In this document: positions 36,691 through 49,034 of the stretch, in pieces
How the letters are laid out: every line of letters starts with the position of its first letter
How positions within the stretch are numbered: position 1 is the stretch's first letter
Source: Gordionus sp. m RMFG-2023
Lineage: Eukaryota; Nematomorpha; Gordioida; Chordodea; Parachordodidae
NCBI RefSeq assembly: GCF_954871325.1
Contig: NC_088775.1
Coordinates: 93,181,997-93,245,996, forward strand
Length of the DNA stretch: 64,000 nt
Direction: 5' to 3'
Made by a program: the position numbers and the translations under genes
Notes under the pieces: generated by a model
Seen by the model: the letters and a program-made list of their open reading frames with translations, nothing else
What the model was told of the DNA's origin: nothing
The model's database searches: none

Positions 36691-38118
36691 ATATTTATAT
36701 ATTTAATTATTTTTAAACTCGGCCCGAGTCTCTGCCGACCCGAATTTTTTTAAGCTATACAATTTTGCTCTTACCCGCGTATCCATGGTTTATACAATTT
36801 TCTTTTAACCTGAATTATTATTATAACACTTATAGCATTTTATACCTTTTAAAAGTTCAGTATTTTGGTTAAACGTTTAACTTTCCAAAGTAGCGCTCTA
36901 CAGCTACCTCTTCCCTATTTATTTAAGAGAAGCGCTCTACCGTTACTTACTTAAGAGTAACGCACTATCGTTACTTTTCAAAAAGAGAGCATTAAAGTAA
37001 CTAGATTTAAAATAGACTTCGTTACTATTAGGTTAATTATATAAAAAAATTAATTAAGTGATATATTATTTATCAAAAAACATTAATATTTAGAAAATTA
37101 TAACTTTAAAAAAATATATATATCAATTTTGGTTATTTTACCTTACATTATTATAATTATAACTAGTGGATTTGTTAAATGCAATTATTTTATTATATTT
37201 TTTTCATTTAACACAATTTAAAAAATAAGAAATATTTTATGGTTATATTATCTCGCTCAGAATTAAAGAAACACTTGGTCAGAATTTTTTTAAAAAAATA
37301 CATAAAATCTCAGAATTTACTTTGCCCCTCCACAGATATTTTTTCTTAAAATCGAAGACCCTTTTCTGAGTTATTCAATTTTTTTTAATCTAAACGTTTC
37401 AGTTTTATACCTGAACAATTTAGTAATTTTTTTATCTAGACAATCAAGTCTTTTATCTTGGCATTAAGAAGTTAAAATTCAATATTTTTTCTGATCGTTT
37501 CAGGCAGCCTCTACATGACAGAGTTTTAACTGGATGCAAACCCTCTTCAAAAACCTATGCCTAAGCCCCTAGAAAAAATCTCGCTGCCTTCGGTGGCTAT
37601 CTTTTCCTATTTTTAATTACACCCTCCCTTTCAATCACACAGGTACTTCATTCATAAATTTTAAAAAGAATAACTTAAATTATTTTAGCTCTACTACCAA
37701 CTATCAAAATATTATGGATATAAAAAGAGTTATAATTTAGATCATGAATTCATTTAATAACCCCTTCATATAAAAGATATTAATTTTCTAATCTCAGGAA
37801 TACCTTATATAAAATCCCGTCTTTCAACATAAACACTCTCAATTTTTAATCTGAATACAAGGAAAATTAGGAATTGTACAATTCTAAACAATATTTCTGT
37901 GCATTGTCTTTGACATAGCGGTTATTATGGCGATATTGCCCTATGTTCCTTATATAGGTTCTAACTACCTATCTAGTACCATTATTGCATTTAGCCATAT
38001 GGAACTGATTCACGATTTAAAACATTTTGGAAAAAATTATTTTATATTTCCTAAAAAATTACCATGGTCACTAACCTTTTAAATGATTATATTTGAAACA
38101 AATTTTGATACTTTTATG

Positions 38119-38942
38119 TAGGGCTGTGCCTATATTAAATATCAGATCTGATCGGCACCAATAATTAGCGTTTTTTTAAAATATCGGATCGGGCCGATAC
38201 CCGTTAACCGATCTTTTTACTTTTTGTGTTATTTTATGTCATGTATATTTATTTATACATTATTATAATATTTTCTAACTATTTTTTTTTAAACAATGCA
38301 AATGCACAAAACCTCCCCTAAATATTATCAATTTTTTTAAAAAGTTTTATTTATTTTAAATCTTTATTAATGCTATTTTATTCTTTTATTGCCAGAAAAT
38401 CTAGAGTTTCTCATATTTATTTTAAAAAAATAGAATATATTATAATTTTATATATTAAATATTACAATATTACAATATTACAATATTACAATATTATAAT
38501 TCACATTAACATCAAATGTAGTGTCTAACTCGATATTTCATCCAGAAAAATATTACGCAACCCTGAAGATTTTGCTGATAGAAGGAACAAAGGTCTAGAC
38601 ATATATTATCGAAATCTTTAGGCTTAGGAAATATTTTTCTGGCTAAAATATTGAGTTAGCCGTTTTAAAAAGCAAGTTCAATACGAGCCATTAAACAACA
38701 CTAATTGTATATATTATTATATATATAATAATATTATTATTTTTTTATTTTATAGTCTTAATTTTAGATAAAAAATAATTGAAATTAAATGCATAATTCG
38801 ATTTTTTACATAAAAAAATATTGATTTCTTAATTTACATTTGGTTCAAAGGGAGGTGGTGAAAAATCAATTTAAATATCGGATCGGTTTTGAGCCAAATA
38901 AGTATCGGATCATTGAAATATGCGTGGATCGGCACAGCTCTA
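38119..38942. mobile_element. hAT-type MITE, copy D (824 bp)
   Basis: Flanked by cttttatg on both sides. Inside, near 38460-38495, an 8-bp unit (tattacaa) is repeated about five times, which the other copies lack. Confidence 0.87.
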
Positions 38943-39045
38943 CTTTTATGATGTTGTTTTCATGGAGTTTAATCATGTGTAGTTATCCTCTTTATTCCTA
39001 TTTTTCAAAAAAAAAAAATTAATTTTAGACACACTCGCGATAAGA

Positions 39046-39272
39046 ATGAAATATTTCACTTCGATACTCCTACTCCTTGTGGTGGTAAGTTTTACTTTTT
39101 TTCTAACATAAATTATTGGCCAAATTAAATTTAATTAAAAAGAAATGGATAAATTTTAGATCATTTATTTATTTAATAGGTTTTGGCGGCCGCGGTGTGG
39201 CAAAACGCTTTAGAGAATGATCAAGTAGTATCTGGTTGGGGAGCTTTTATTGCCCGCCAAAATTCCCGCTGA
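39046..39272 (+). CDS. small secreted peptide, copy D (two exons, 43 aa)
   Basis: Exon 1 (39046-39084) encodes MKYFTSILLLLVV before a gtaagt donor. Exon 2 (39180-39272) follows tttaatag and reads VLAAAVWQNALEND, then QVVSGWGAFIARQNSR to a TGA stop. VVVLAAAVW across the junction makes the clearest signal peptide of the six. The nucleotides of the usual tail (aaaattcccgctgat) are still there but in another frame, so the C-terminus has been shifted. The peptide could still be secreted, but with a new end. Confidence 0.62.
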
Positions 39273-39454
39273 TTGAAGATTTGTTCATTCTTATATATAA
39301 TATAATTATAACAATTTTGTTATTAATTTATCGTATAATAATCATTAAATTTATCATACTTATTTAATAAAAAAAGAGTAGATTCATGCATAATATTTAG
39401 TATTTAATTTGGAGGTTTTTAAAAATTTCTATATTTAAAATCCTAAGTTCTGAA

Positions 39455-39505
39455 AAGGAAAGAAGGAGAGAAAGAAAGAAAGAAAAAAAGAAAGAAAGAA
39501 AGACG
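39455..39505. repeat. (AAAG)n microsatellite, copy D, degenerate
   Basis: About 50 interrupted bases at the site occupied by 190-200 bp in A and B. Confidence 0.75.
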
Positions 39506-39514
39506 AATAAAAAA

Positions 39515-39582
39515 ATGGTGGTTTCCCATATATTAGTGTGTATGGAGGGTTATGGCGGATATCCTTATTACGGATAAATAGC
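39515..39582 (+). pseudogene. second Gly/Tyr-rich terminal exon, copy D
   Basis: The reading ends GYGGYPYYG and a TAA. The upstream part is diverged. Confidence 0.45.
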
Positions 39583-39609
39583 TATATGCTATTTTGAGAC
39601 GACTTAGCA

Positions 39610-40380
39610 TCGCAAATTCATCCAGAAATCGATATTGATAATTGTTTTGATGTAAATATTACTAAATTTGTCCATTATGTTTAATAAACATTATTAATTT
39701 TAGTGTCTTAGATGTAATCATAGATCAATATTTTAGATGTAATCACAGATCAATATTTGATTCAAATGAATTCCTAAACTCACGTGTTGATCTAATACAA
39801 AAATATATCACATCTTTACATGATAAAAAAAATAATACCAAAGCAAATTATTTTCTCTTTTCTGGTAATATGGGTTAAATAGGAAATCGGCAATAGTCTA
39901 ATTTCTGATTCAAACAATATAATTTCTAAATTATCAGATAACAAATTTTATCCGGTCTCTTATATTATAGATTTCAATATCTTAGACATAAAAGAACTGG
40001 TACGCGATTGTAAATTGTTAAATGATTCGGAAATATGTTGATATTTTCATGAAAAAATTTAATTTCTAACGAAGATTGTTATGATGACTGTTTTGAGTTC
40101 TAATACAAAGGATAGAAGTTTAATATATCGAATTTCGTTTTTTGAACATATAGTACCATATATAACTGGAATTGAGTTGATTTCAATTTTTGATGGCATA
40201 CTTACTGTTACAGTTAAATTATATGAGATAGAGAGTTAATTCCCGCAATAATTGGCATTTATAAGCCGTATCTTGTCTCCCTCAAGTTAAATGATGAACA
40301 TTCTTTCAAAAATTGAAATTAAAATGGGAATCATATAAAATAGTTACGACTGCTTCGAAATATAGTAATATTGTTATATA
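39610..40380 (+). pseudogene. decayed coding sequence of unknown origin between copies D and E
   Basis: Several plus-strand stretches read as plausible protein, for example DSNEFLNSRVDLIQKYI, KFYPVSYIIDFNILDIK and RISFFEHIVPYITGIEL. The region is broken in several places. I do not recognise the family and cannot say whether it is a host gene, a transposon or another kind of inserted element. It is absent from the other unit junctions. Confidence 0.3.
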
Positions 40381-40384
40381 TTAT

Positions 40385-40719
40385 ACTTATAAGATCTAAA
40401 TCATGAATTAGTCACATATAGATTATATGCAATGTTAGTTAGACATGTAGTTATTTTTTTTAAAAATTTTAATGGCTAAAACCTTTCTGTGAAATGGTAG
40501 AAACGTTATTTTTCTAAAGAACCTATATAAGAAACTTAGGCTATTATCGTCATAATAACCAGCTGTGTCAGAGACAATAAAAATTTTATTTAGAATTTTA
40601 CAATTATTAATTTTTCTGTATTCACATTAAAAATTGAGAGTGTTTATGTTGAATGACCGGATTATATATAGGTGTAGTAGTCGAAACGATTAGAAAATTA
40701 TTATATTTATGCAATCAGA
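40385..40719 (-). promoter_or_regulatory. orphan copy of the peptide-gene promoter block, next to copy E
   Basis: Nearly identical to 13500-13849, including the TATA-like site (40521-40531). It is the second case of a promoter block without its gene at a unit start. Confidence 0.45.
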
Positions 40720-41486
40720 TGTGCCATCATATCTGACCTTCGTTATTTGTCTTTTTAAGAGTTTTAGATTTCTTAAGGCTAAAAGAACTAAAGTGCTTAG
40801 AACTTTTTATTTAGCCTAGGATTAACCGCTTTTGATCCAGGACACCCTGTTTTGGTTTGTTATAAGTGGTTGGTGGCATTGTTACTTTTCGTATTTTTTT
40901 CTCCTTTTACTTTTGTTTATTTCGTTTCTATTTTTTTTGGTTTTTTTTATTTTCTCACTTTTTAGGCTGTTTAGTAGTTCTGTTTCGTAATAAGTTACAT
41001 GGGGATGCAGCTTATAAATTGAGCAGTATGAAAGGTTTCGTTTTAGTGAAACTTTTGGATGATAAAAAATGAAATTTAACTTCTAATATCACTCCTGGTG
41101 TGTGTAAGTAACCAGGATTTGTCTAATAATTTATTGATATAGAAAACTAAATTCCCATATCTTATTTCAAAGTTGGGTCAGTTATTAGTTTCGATTGATA
41201 ATTCGATTTTTAAGTTTAAATGAATTGAATATTGATTTAAATTAAAATCAGTCAGTCATGAGAAAGGTACACTGTGGAAAAAAATTTTAAATATTGATTT
41301 TCCAAGAGGAGGTTAAGATCTCGAAATTATATTTCTACTTTTGGATCTTGATTTGTTATAAAAACTTTTTAGTAAATAGAATGCACGAATCAACCTCTTT
41401 TATTTGAAAAGTACGATAAATGAATTAGAATTATTATACCATAAATTAATCATAATATTGTTATAACAAATATTCAATTGGTTTAG

Positions 41487-41602
41487 TAAGGATATTAAGA
41501 AACAAAACTTACAAATCCAGGTACACTCACTATAGTAACCATCACCAAAACTCTCATAGACTGGAAAGCCTCCAAAACCAGATTGAGGACTCATTTTAGC
41601 GT
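41487..41602 (-). pseudogene. Gly/Tyr-rich terminal exon, copy E
   Basis: The frame YNAKMSPQSGFGGFPVYES, followed by FGDGYYSECTW, corresponds to the copy C exon but lacks the YGGYGDPG part and loses the SEYPY end. Confidence 0.45.
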
Positions 41603-42116
41603 TGTACAACAATAAATTTTCAGAAAAGATATAATTTATAAAAAAAATTGCCGAAAATATAAAATACCAAAATTTATTGTCACCTAAATTATTTCACTGA
41701 ATATCAGATTTTTATTTTATTAAAGATTAGCCGTTTTCTATTTTAAAATACGTAATGGCCTTTAAATAAATTCATATGATTTAAATTTTTCCTATTCCTT
41801 GCAAATCAATTTTTCGGCTATTAACTCATGCTTATTGATTGGACGTAAATATAATTTTTAAAATATCGGCCCAGTAAACGCTAGACTTCCAATCAGTACT
41901 ACCCTATAACTAATGATGCAGATAAAAAATACCTTCCTCAATATTGTAGAATTCTAATTTTATTAATACTACTCAATTTCTGCGGCATACAACTTTTCAC
42001 TTTATATTTGATATTAACTATTGATATCCATTTATTTTATTTAAATCCTTTGTTATCTTTAAAAAATATTAGCAAAAAATTTTTTAAATAGAGTCATCTC
42101 AAAATAGCATAGCTAT

Positions 42117-42180
42117 TTATCCGTAATAAGGATATCCGCCATAACCCCCCCATACACACCATCATATGGGAAACCGCTAT
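42117..42180 (-). pseudogene. second Gly/Tyr-rich terminal exon, copy E
   Basis: The minus-strand end reads GYGGYPYYG and a stop. A seven-G run upstream differs in length from other copies, changing the frame of the first half. The neighbouring CTTT array is almost gone here (about 42190-42212). Confidence 0.45.
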
Positions 42181-42396
42181 TTTTTTATTCTTCTTTCTTT
42201 TTTTTTCCATTTCAGAACTTAGGATTTTAAATGTTAACAATTGAGAAATTTTTAAAAACTTCCAAATAAATACTAATTATTATGCATGAATTTACTTTTT
42301 TTTTATTAAAAAAGTATGATAAATTTAATGATTATTATACGATAAATTAATCACAATATTGTTATCAATATATTATATATAAGAATGAACAAATCT

Positions 42397-42640
42397 TCAA
42401 TCAGCAGTAATTTTGGCATGGGCATTAGCATTATTAGGAACATTCAAAAGTCCCCAACCAGATACAGCCAATTGAGCACTATTTTGCCCTACCGAGGCCG
42501 CCAAAACCTATTAAATAAATAATTGATGTAAAATTTATCCATCTCTTTTTAATAAAATTTAATTTGGCCAATAATTTATGTTAAAAAAAAGTAAAATTTA
42601 CCACCACAAGGAGTAGGAGTATCGAAGTGAAATATTTCAT
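42397..42640 (-). CDS. small secreted peptide, copy E (two exons, 49 aa)
   Basis: Exon 1 (42602-42640) encodes MKYFTSILLLLVV. Exon 2 (42397-42507) reads VLAASVGQNSAQLAVSG, then WGLLNVPNNANAHAKITAD to a TGA stop. The frame is intact and the signal peptide strong, with NSA-Q or SVG-Q as possible cleavage points. The predicted mature peptide is QLAVSGWG, then LLNVPNNANAHAKITAD. The one weakness is the donor, gtaaat instead of gtaagt. Together with A and F this copy shows the conserved PNN-x-x-AHAKI tail best. Confidence 0.72.
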
Positions 42641-42741
42641 TCTTATCGCGAGTGTGTCTAAAATTAATTTTATTTTTAAAAATAGGAATAAAGAGGATAA
42701 CTACACATGATAAAACTCCATGATAACAATATCATTAAAAG

Positions 42742-43515
42742 TAGAGCTGTGCCGATCCACGCATATTTCACTGATCCAATCCGATATTGGCTCAAAACCG
42801 ATCCGATATTTATATTGATTTTTCACCAACTCCCTTTGAACCAAATGTAAATTAAGAAACCAATATTTTTTTATGTAAATAATCGAATTATGCATTTAAT
42901 TTCAATTTTTTTTATTACTAAAAAAAGACTATAATTAAAAAAACAATAATAATATATTTAATAATATATCCAATTAGTTTTGTTAAATGGCTTTTTTGAA
43001 CTTGCTTTTCAAAACGGCTAACTCAATATTTTAGCCAGAAAAATATTTCCTAAGTCTAAAGATTTCGATAATATATGTCTAGACCTTTGTTCCTTCGATG
43101 AGCAAACAAGGTTGCCTAATATTTTCTGAATGAAATATCGAGTTAGACACTACATTTTATGTATGGTATGAATTATAAAAATTGTAATATTTAATATATA
43201 GAATTATAATATATTTTTTTTTTTTAAATAAATTTGAGAAACTCTAGATTTTCTGGCAATAAAATAATAAAATTGGAGTAAGATTTAAAATAAATAAAAC
43301 TTTGGGTAAAACTTTTAAATTACTATAAATCTTTTTAAAAAAAATTAATAATATTTAGGGGAAGTGTCGTGCATTTGCATTATGTAAAAAAAAATAGTTA
43401 GAAAATATTATAATAATGTATAAATAAATATACATGACATAAAATAACACAAAAAGTAAAAAGATCGGTTAGCGGGTATCGGCCCGATCCGATATTTAAT
43501 ATAGGCACAGCCCTA
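42742..43515. mobile_element. hAT-type MITE, copy E (774 bp)
   Basis: The left end has decayed to tagagctgtgcc and the right end is intact. The right flank is cataaaag, the left flank cattaaaag. Confidence 0.85.
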
Positions 43516-44937
43516 CATAAAAGTATCTTAATTTGTTTCAAAAAATAATCATTTATAAGGTTAGTGACCATGGTAATTTTTTAGGAAATATAAAATATAT
43601 TTTTCCCAAAATGATTATGCAATAATGGTACTAGATAGGTAGTTATTTTTTAAAAATTAAGAACTTATATAAAGAACTTAGGGCATTATCGCCATGATAA
43701 GCAGCTATGCCAGAGACAATGCACAAAAATATTGTTTAGAATTGTACAATTGCTAATTTTCCCTGTATTCAGATTTAAAATAGAGAGTGTTTATGTTGAA
43801 AGACCGGTTTATATAAGGTATTCCTAAGAGATTAGAAAATAAATATCTTTATAATGAAGGGGTTATTAAATGAATTCATGATCTAAATTATAACTCTTTT
43901 TATATCCACAATATTTTGATAGTTGGTAGTAGAGCTAAAATAATTTAAGTTATTCTTTTTAAAATTTATGAAAGAAGTACCTGAATGATTGAAAGAAAGG
44001 GTGTAATTAAAAATAGGAAAAGATAGCCACCGAAGGCGACGATAATTTTTCTAGGGGCTTAGGCATAGGTTTTTGAGGAGGGTTTGCATCCAGTAAAAAC
44101 CCTGTCATGTAGAGGCTGCCTAAAACGATCAGAAAAAATATTGAATTTTAATTTCTTAATGCCAAGATAAAAGACTTGATTGTCTAGATAAAAAAAATAC
44201 TAAATTGTTCAGGTATAAAACTGAAACGTTTAGATTAAAAAAAATTGAATAACTCAGAAAATGGTCTTCGATTTTAAGAAAAAATATCTGTGGAGGGGCA
44301 AAGTAAATTCTGAGATTTTTAGTATTTTTTTAAAGAAATTCTGATCAAGTGTTTCTTTAATTCTGAGCGAGATAATATAACCATAAAATATTTCTTATTT
44401 TTTTAATTGTGTTAAATGAAAAAAATGTAATGATATAATTGCATTTAACAAATCCATTAGTTATAATTATATATATAATAATGTAAGGTAAAATAACCAA
44501 AATTGATAATATATTTTTTTAAAGTTATAATTTTTCTAAATATTAATGTTTTTTGATAAATAATATATCACTTAATTATTTTTTTTATATAATTAACCTA
44601 ATAGTAACGAAGTCTATTTTAAATCTAGTTACTTTAATGCTCTCTTTTTGAAAAGTAACGATAGTGCGTTACTCTTAAGTAAGTAACGGTAGAGCGCTTC
44701 TCTTAAAGAAATAGCGAAGAGGTAGCTGTAGAGCGCTACTTTGGAAAGTTTAACGTTTAACCAAAATACTGCTCTTTTAAAAGGTATAAAATGCTATAAG
44801 TGTTATAATAATAATTTAGGTTAAAAGGAAATTGGTATAAACCATGGGTCCGCGGGTAAGAGTAAAATATATAGCTTAAAAAATTCTGGTCGGCAGAGAC
44901 TCGGGTCGAGTTTAAAAATAATTAAATATATATATAT

Positions 44938-45106
44938 CAGAGTTGTTAAAAGATACTTTATAAATGGATCTAGATATAGATACATCGTCAAAAATAATAT
45001 CTAGATACAGATATTTTAATCAAAAATCTATCTAGATACAGATACCACATTTTTATATCTAGATACAGGATCTAGATATTTGTATCTAGATTCTTTAACA
45101 ACTCTG
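44938..45106. mobile_element. 169-bp MITE, copy E
   Basis: Complete copy with ends cagagttgttaaaagat and ttctttaacaactctg. Confidence 0.78.
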
Positions 45107-45474
45107 ATATATATAACCAGGGTCCGATTTGAAATTAAGACCTCTAAGGTGCCTCAATTAATACATAATTTCTTTTTCTTTACCTTCTTGAGAAAAATAG
45201 AATTGATGGATATTCCTTTTAAAAAAATTTTGAAAAAATATATTGTCTTCTTAAATAGTTTTAAATGAAAATGTTTGCCTTAATGAAGAGAGTAATAAAA
45301 AATATTATAAATAATACAAAATATTGTTTGTTAGTAAATATATAATTAGTTAATAAAACATTTATTTTATGCCAACTAATGTATATTAGTTTTTTTTTGT
45401 AATTTTAATAATAATAACAAAAAATAATCATAAATTATTTAGATACATTTAATAAAAAATATTATATTTTACAG

Positions 45475-45690
45475 CTGATTTGGATGATGATCTGAATTTT
45501 AATAAAAACCTGGTTATTTATAAAACAGATACACTAATTATTATTTTATAATTTATTTATTAAAATGCATTTCGAAAATATATATTATTTTGCAAATGCT
45601 TTTGATCTTAGCCGGAATGAGAATATAGGTGTTGATGCACGACTTCATGATATCCCACATTTATATAATACTTTTTTTTAAAAAACTAAT
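45475..45690 (+). other. exon-like open frames of type I units, copy E
   Basis: Counterpart of 10380-10672. The frame MHFENIYYFANAF continues through the lost codons to GVDARLHDIPHLY, then shifts near the T run. Confidence 0.3.
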
Positions 45691-45867
45691 TTGGCTAATC
45701 TAAAGATAGTGGGGGAGAAATTATCTACGTGCTGAATGGTGACTCTAGAGACCCTGGTATATATTTCTATTAGAAGTATTTCCTAAAATTATAATTAAAT
45801 CTTAAGGACTAATTATTTTATGTGAAGAGAAAATATTTAAAAATTTTTCTTATATTTGAAAAAAATA

Positions 45868-46000
<133 letters not shown>

Positions 46001-46529
46001 AAATTCCTGCATTACGATTCAATTTCTAATTTTTTTTACAATAATTATATTTTTATAGCCAGTATAAAGCCATGTTTTAATTTTGTAAAATTATTTAAAT
46101 ATTTTTATATAGCTACAGAAGACGATAATATTTAAGAACATACACAACAAGTAACAGATGCTGATTTCATGATGTAACCTCATATCAGAATTTATGATGT
46201 TAGATAAATTGATAAAACGAAAACACTAAAAATCTTTAGAAGAAATAATCATGCAAATTTATTGAAGCCAGGAGTTATTTACATGGCAAGGATACCATAT
46301 TAGAAATGATACGTTTAGTGACTAGAAATAAAACAACAGAATGATATGTTGAAGGCAATCACCTCTAGTTGATATATTATGTCTTGAAATAATAGTTTGT
46401 AATAATAACAAAAATATACTTGTATTAAAAATTTAATTCAAAACTGTTTTTCAGAGAAGAAAAAAATAACTTTTTACTAAGAACACGTAAAAGGAGAAGA
46501 AAAAAAAAGATATCCATGAAACAATAGGT

Positions 46530-47855
46530 ATGGCGTCGCTAGGGGGGGGGGAGCGCAGGGGCTCTAGCTCCCTGAAAAATTTGATCATTTCTTTTATAAT
46601 TCCATTAAGTAATATATAGATTTAATTTTATTATTTAGAAATTAATTAGTCTATTTAAATTTTTATTAAATGAATACATTCCAACTTGTACATTTTGATT
46701 AAGAATATTTCACAAAAATCCTGCCAACTGACTCTTACCATTGTAAATATCTATTTTTTTACATATTATATATCAATAAATAAATTTTCCACTAGTGATA
46801 ATTCATGGATTGATTTTTTTTTTGGTTTTATAAATTGTGGCAAATAAAAATATAAACAAATTATATATGCTTACACATCTCACGAAATGTAGCTGTATCA
46901 ATTATCAACAAATAAGAATGTAATTTTAATAATATGCCTCATTAATCAATTTCAAATGGTTTTAATTATAATTATTTGCACATAAAGGATATTAAAATTA
47001 AATTATATTTCGTATTTCGATATGGAATCCATAGGATAGGAATCTCTCAATCAAATCAGTTAAAGGTTATCTGTTTGATCAAAAATATATTATTCCGACA
47101 TTTACACAGTATATCTACAATATAAATTTAAAAGGAATTTTTCTCTTGAAACAAATTTAAATTTTAACTGGTTTTATATAAATAAAAAATATACAAAATT
47201 TAATGGAGAAATATGTTTGATATAGAATAGATATCCTTTAAAGGCTAGCACCAACAATAGTGTCTAAGACTGTTGGAGAAATTAAACATGGAATTCAGTT
47301 TGAATATATTCCTAAAACTATTTATTTGTTTATCTTTTTATCAATTAATAATTAAAACACATAAAGAATTGAAATATATTTTAGATACATAAAATACATT
47401 TATTCTTTTAAATTGTATAAAAAATAAGGTGAAATTTATGAATAAAAAATTTTGTATATTGATAATATAAAATAAAATTGAATTTCGATTATTTTCTTTC
47501 TTATTACAACTTGTAACAATATTAAATTATATATAAATTAATATTAAGGTGCAAGGCAGAAACTGAAAAATTAATGAATCTTTATGTTAATAAAGTATAA
47601 AAAGTATGATAAAAAGAGAAAATAAATTAATCCACATTTCAAATAATTAATGGTCATCACAATGAAATTTTTTTTTTCAACAATGTTAATTTTAAAAAAA
47701 TGAATGTTTCAATATTTTCAATCATTTCCATCGTTCTCCGCTTTAATTTAAAATTCATCACACTGATAAATGGTTTTTCAGAGTTAATCCGATTAATTAT
47801 CAAACAAAACAAAGCATTTACTCTACATCTTTTTCAAAAATTATTTGTAAGTAAT
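46530..47855. other. AT-rich stretch after copy E, no gene supported
   Basis: It starts with tggcgtcgctagggg and agctccctgaaaaattt, which look like the end of an hAT-like element. A related, shorter end is at 33420-33520. No transposase or other coding region is visible. Confidence 0.4.
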
Positions 47856-47856
47856 C

Positions 47857-48990
47857 AGTGGGGTAGCCAGGATTTTATCATGGGGGGGGGGGGGGGGGGG
47901 GGGGTTAAAATTTTTTTTTAAACACATGCTTATATTTTTGGATTTATTAAAATTGTTTTATAATTTCATAAAATAAAATTTTAAGGTATTTTATTATATT
48001 TTTTACATTCCTTTATTTAATCATGCATATATTTTTATTAATTAAAATATTTTCAAAATGTTGATATTTTATATAATACAGATTTTAATATTAAAAATTA
48101 TAATGTATAAAGACTCTATTTAAAAAAAGTCATTTTTGACAATTATATAAAATATGTGTAATTCTTATGCAAATAAATGGTATTTAAAAAAATATGATGT
48201 TATTATCTTATAAATAATACATTTTTTACAAAAAAATATTGATTATAAATTAAAACGAATAAAAATTTTATTGCTATTTTTTTTATTTGAATTTAAAAAG
48301 AGAGATCTACTTTTCTCTGAGATTTTGACAATTCCTCTAGAATCAAATTTTTAACTAAAATAATCTCCTTATAAATATTCAATAGGGCTAATCCATTTAA
48401 ACATTTTTTACCGGTTGTGTTTCTTAAATAGGTTTTTAACCTTTTTAAAGTTGAAAAAGACCTTTCATTAGTGCAGGTACTAATTGGCAAGGTAGCTAAA
48501 ATAATTAATAATGTTTTGATATTAGGCAGGGAATCTAAAATGCAATTACAGGTGGAAAGGGCCTGCAGAGCATTTTTTTGGTCTCAAAGAATACCCTATT
48601 CTGTCAAGATTTTTATACCAAAATTCGACATCACAAAGTAACTTATCATATGAACCTACTAAATCATCAGCATAAAACTCTGAGATTTTTTTAATATCCT
48701 CTCGTGTTTTAAGTGTAATCAACAGTTTAGACTTAACCAGCAAAAGGAAATAAAAGCTGTTTAGAATAAAATTGTGATGATAAATCTTTCATTTAGTATT
48801 TATTTTATAAAAATCCTCAATCGTAGATGCGTCAATATTTAAGGAATTGGACTGTCTAGAAACTACTCTAGGTTTAAAATTTTTAATCCCAAACATATTA
48901 GCGATCACCTTTACTATCTCATTCATTAAATTTACCAAATTAAATGATTTTTCTTTTATTTAAGAATTATAAAAAATTAATAAAAGATTT
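47857..48990 (-). mobile_element. ZMYM1-like hAT transposon remnant
   Basis: The left end reads cagtggggtagccagg followed by a long G run (from 47882), a common form of hAT end. The transposase remains (48293-48960) are on the minus strand, so this would be the 3' end. The other terminal repeat and the N-terminal half of the gene were not found, so the element is truncated. The G-run length is unreliable in assemblies. Confidence 0.6.
48293..48960 (-). pseudogene. hAT transposase, ZMYM1/DUF4371-like C-terminal half
   Basis: Three pieces read in order on the minus strand. The first contains PRVVSRQSNSLNID then STIEDFYKI, matching the R-x-x-x-RQ-x-x-x-N linker of ZMYM1-like transposases. The second (48546-48743) has EFYADDLVGSYDKLLCDVEFW. 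The third (48293-48490) is the hAT dimerisation domain, LPISTCTNERSFSTLKRLKTY then LNGLALLNIY, the most diagnostic part. Stops and frame changes separate the pieces. It encoded a hAT transposase, and no function is expected now. Confidence 0.8.
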
Positions 48991-49034
48991 TTAAAACTAA
49001 CTAATTAGTTTAACATTATAAATTTTATTATTAA

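Larger units (their letters stand above)
33990..39610 (+). repeat. large repeat unit, copy D (type II), gene on plus strand
   Basis: It begins inside the 180-bp tandem region of the arm and runs to just after the second terminal exon, where it is cut off at about 39605. The first Gly/Tyr-rich exon and the unit start are therefore absent. An hAT element (34506-35581) is inserted in the arm. Confidence 0.85.

Noticed and set aside
40866-41072. 68-codon frame ending MKGFVLVKLLDDKK on the plus strand
   Set aside because: The frame is not kept in copies A and C and it lies in the 3' part of the unit opposite the peptide gene; most of it is a T-rich hydrophobic run.
47700-47921. 73-codon frame ending in a Gly run
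   Set aside because: The Gly run is a poly-G tract at an hAT end and the rest has no recognisable motif.
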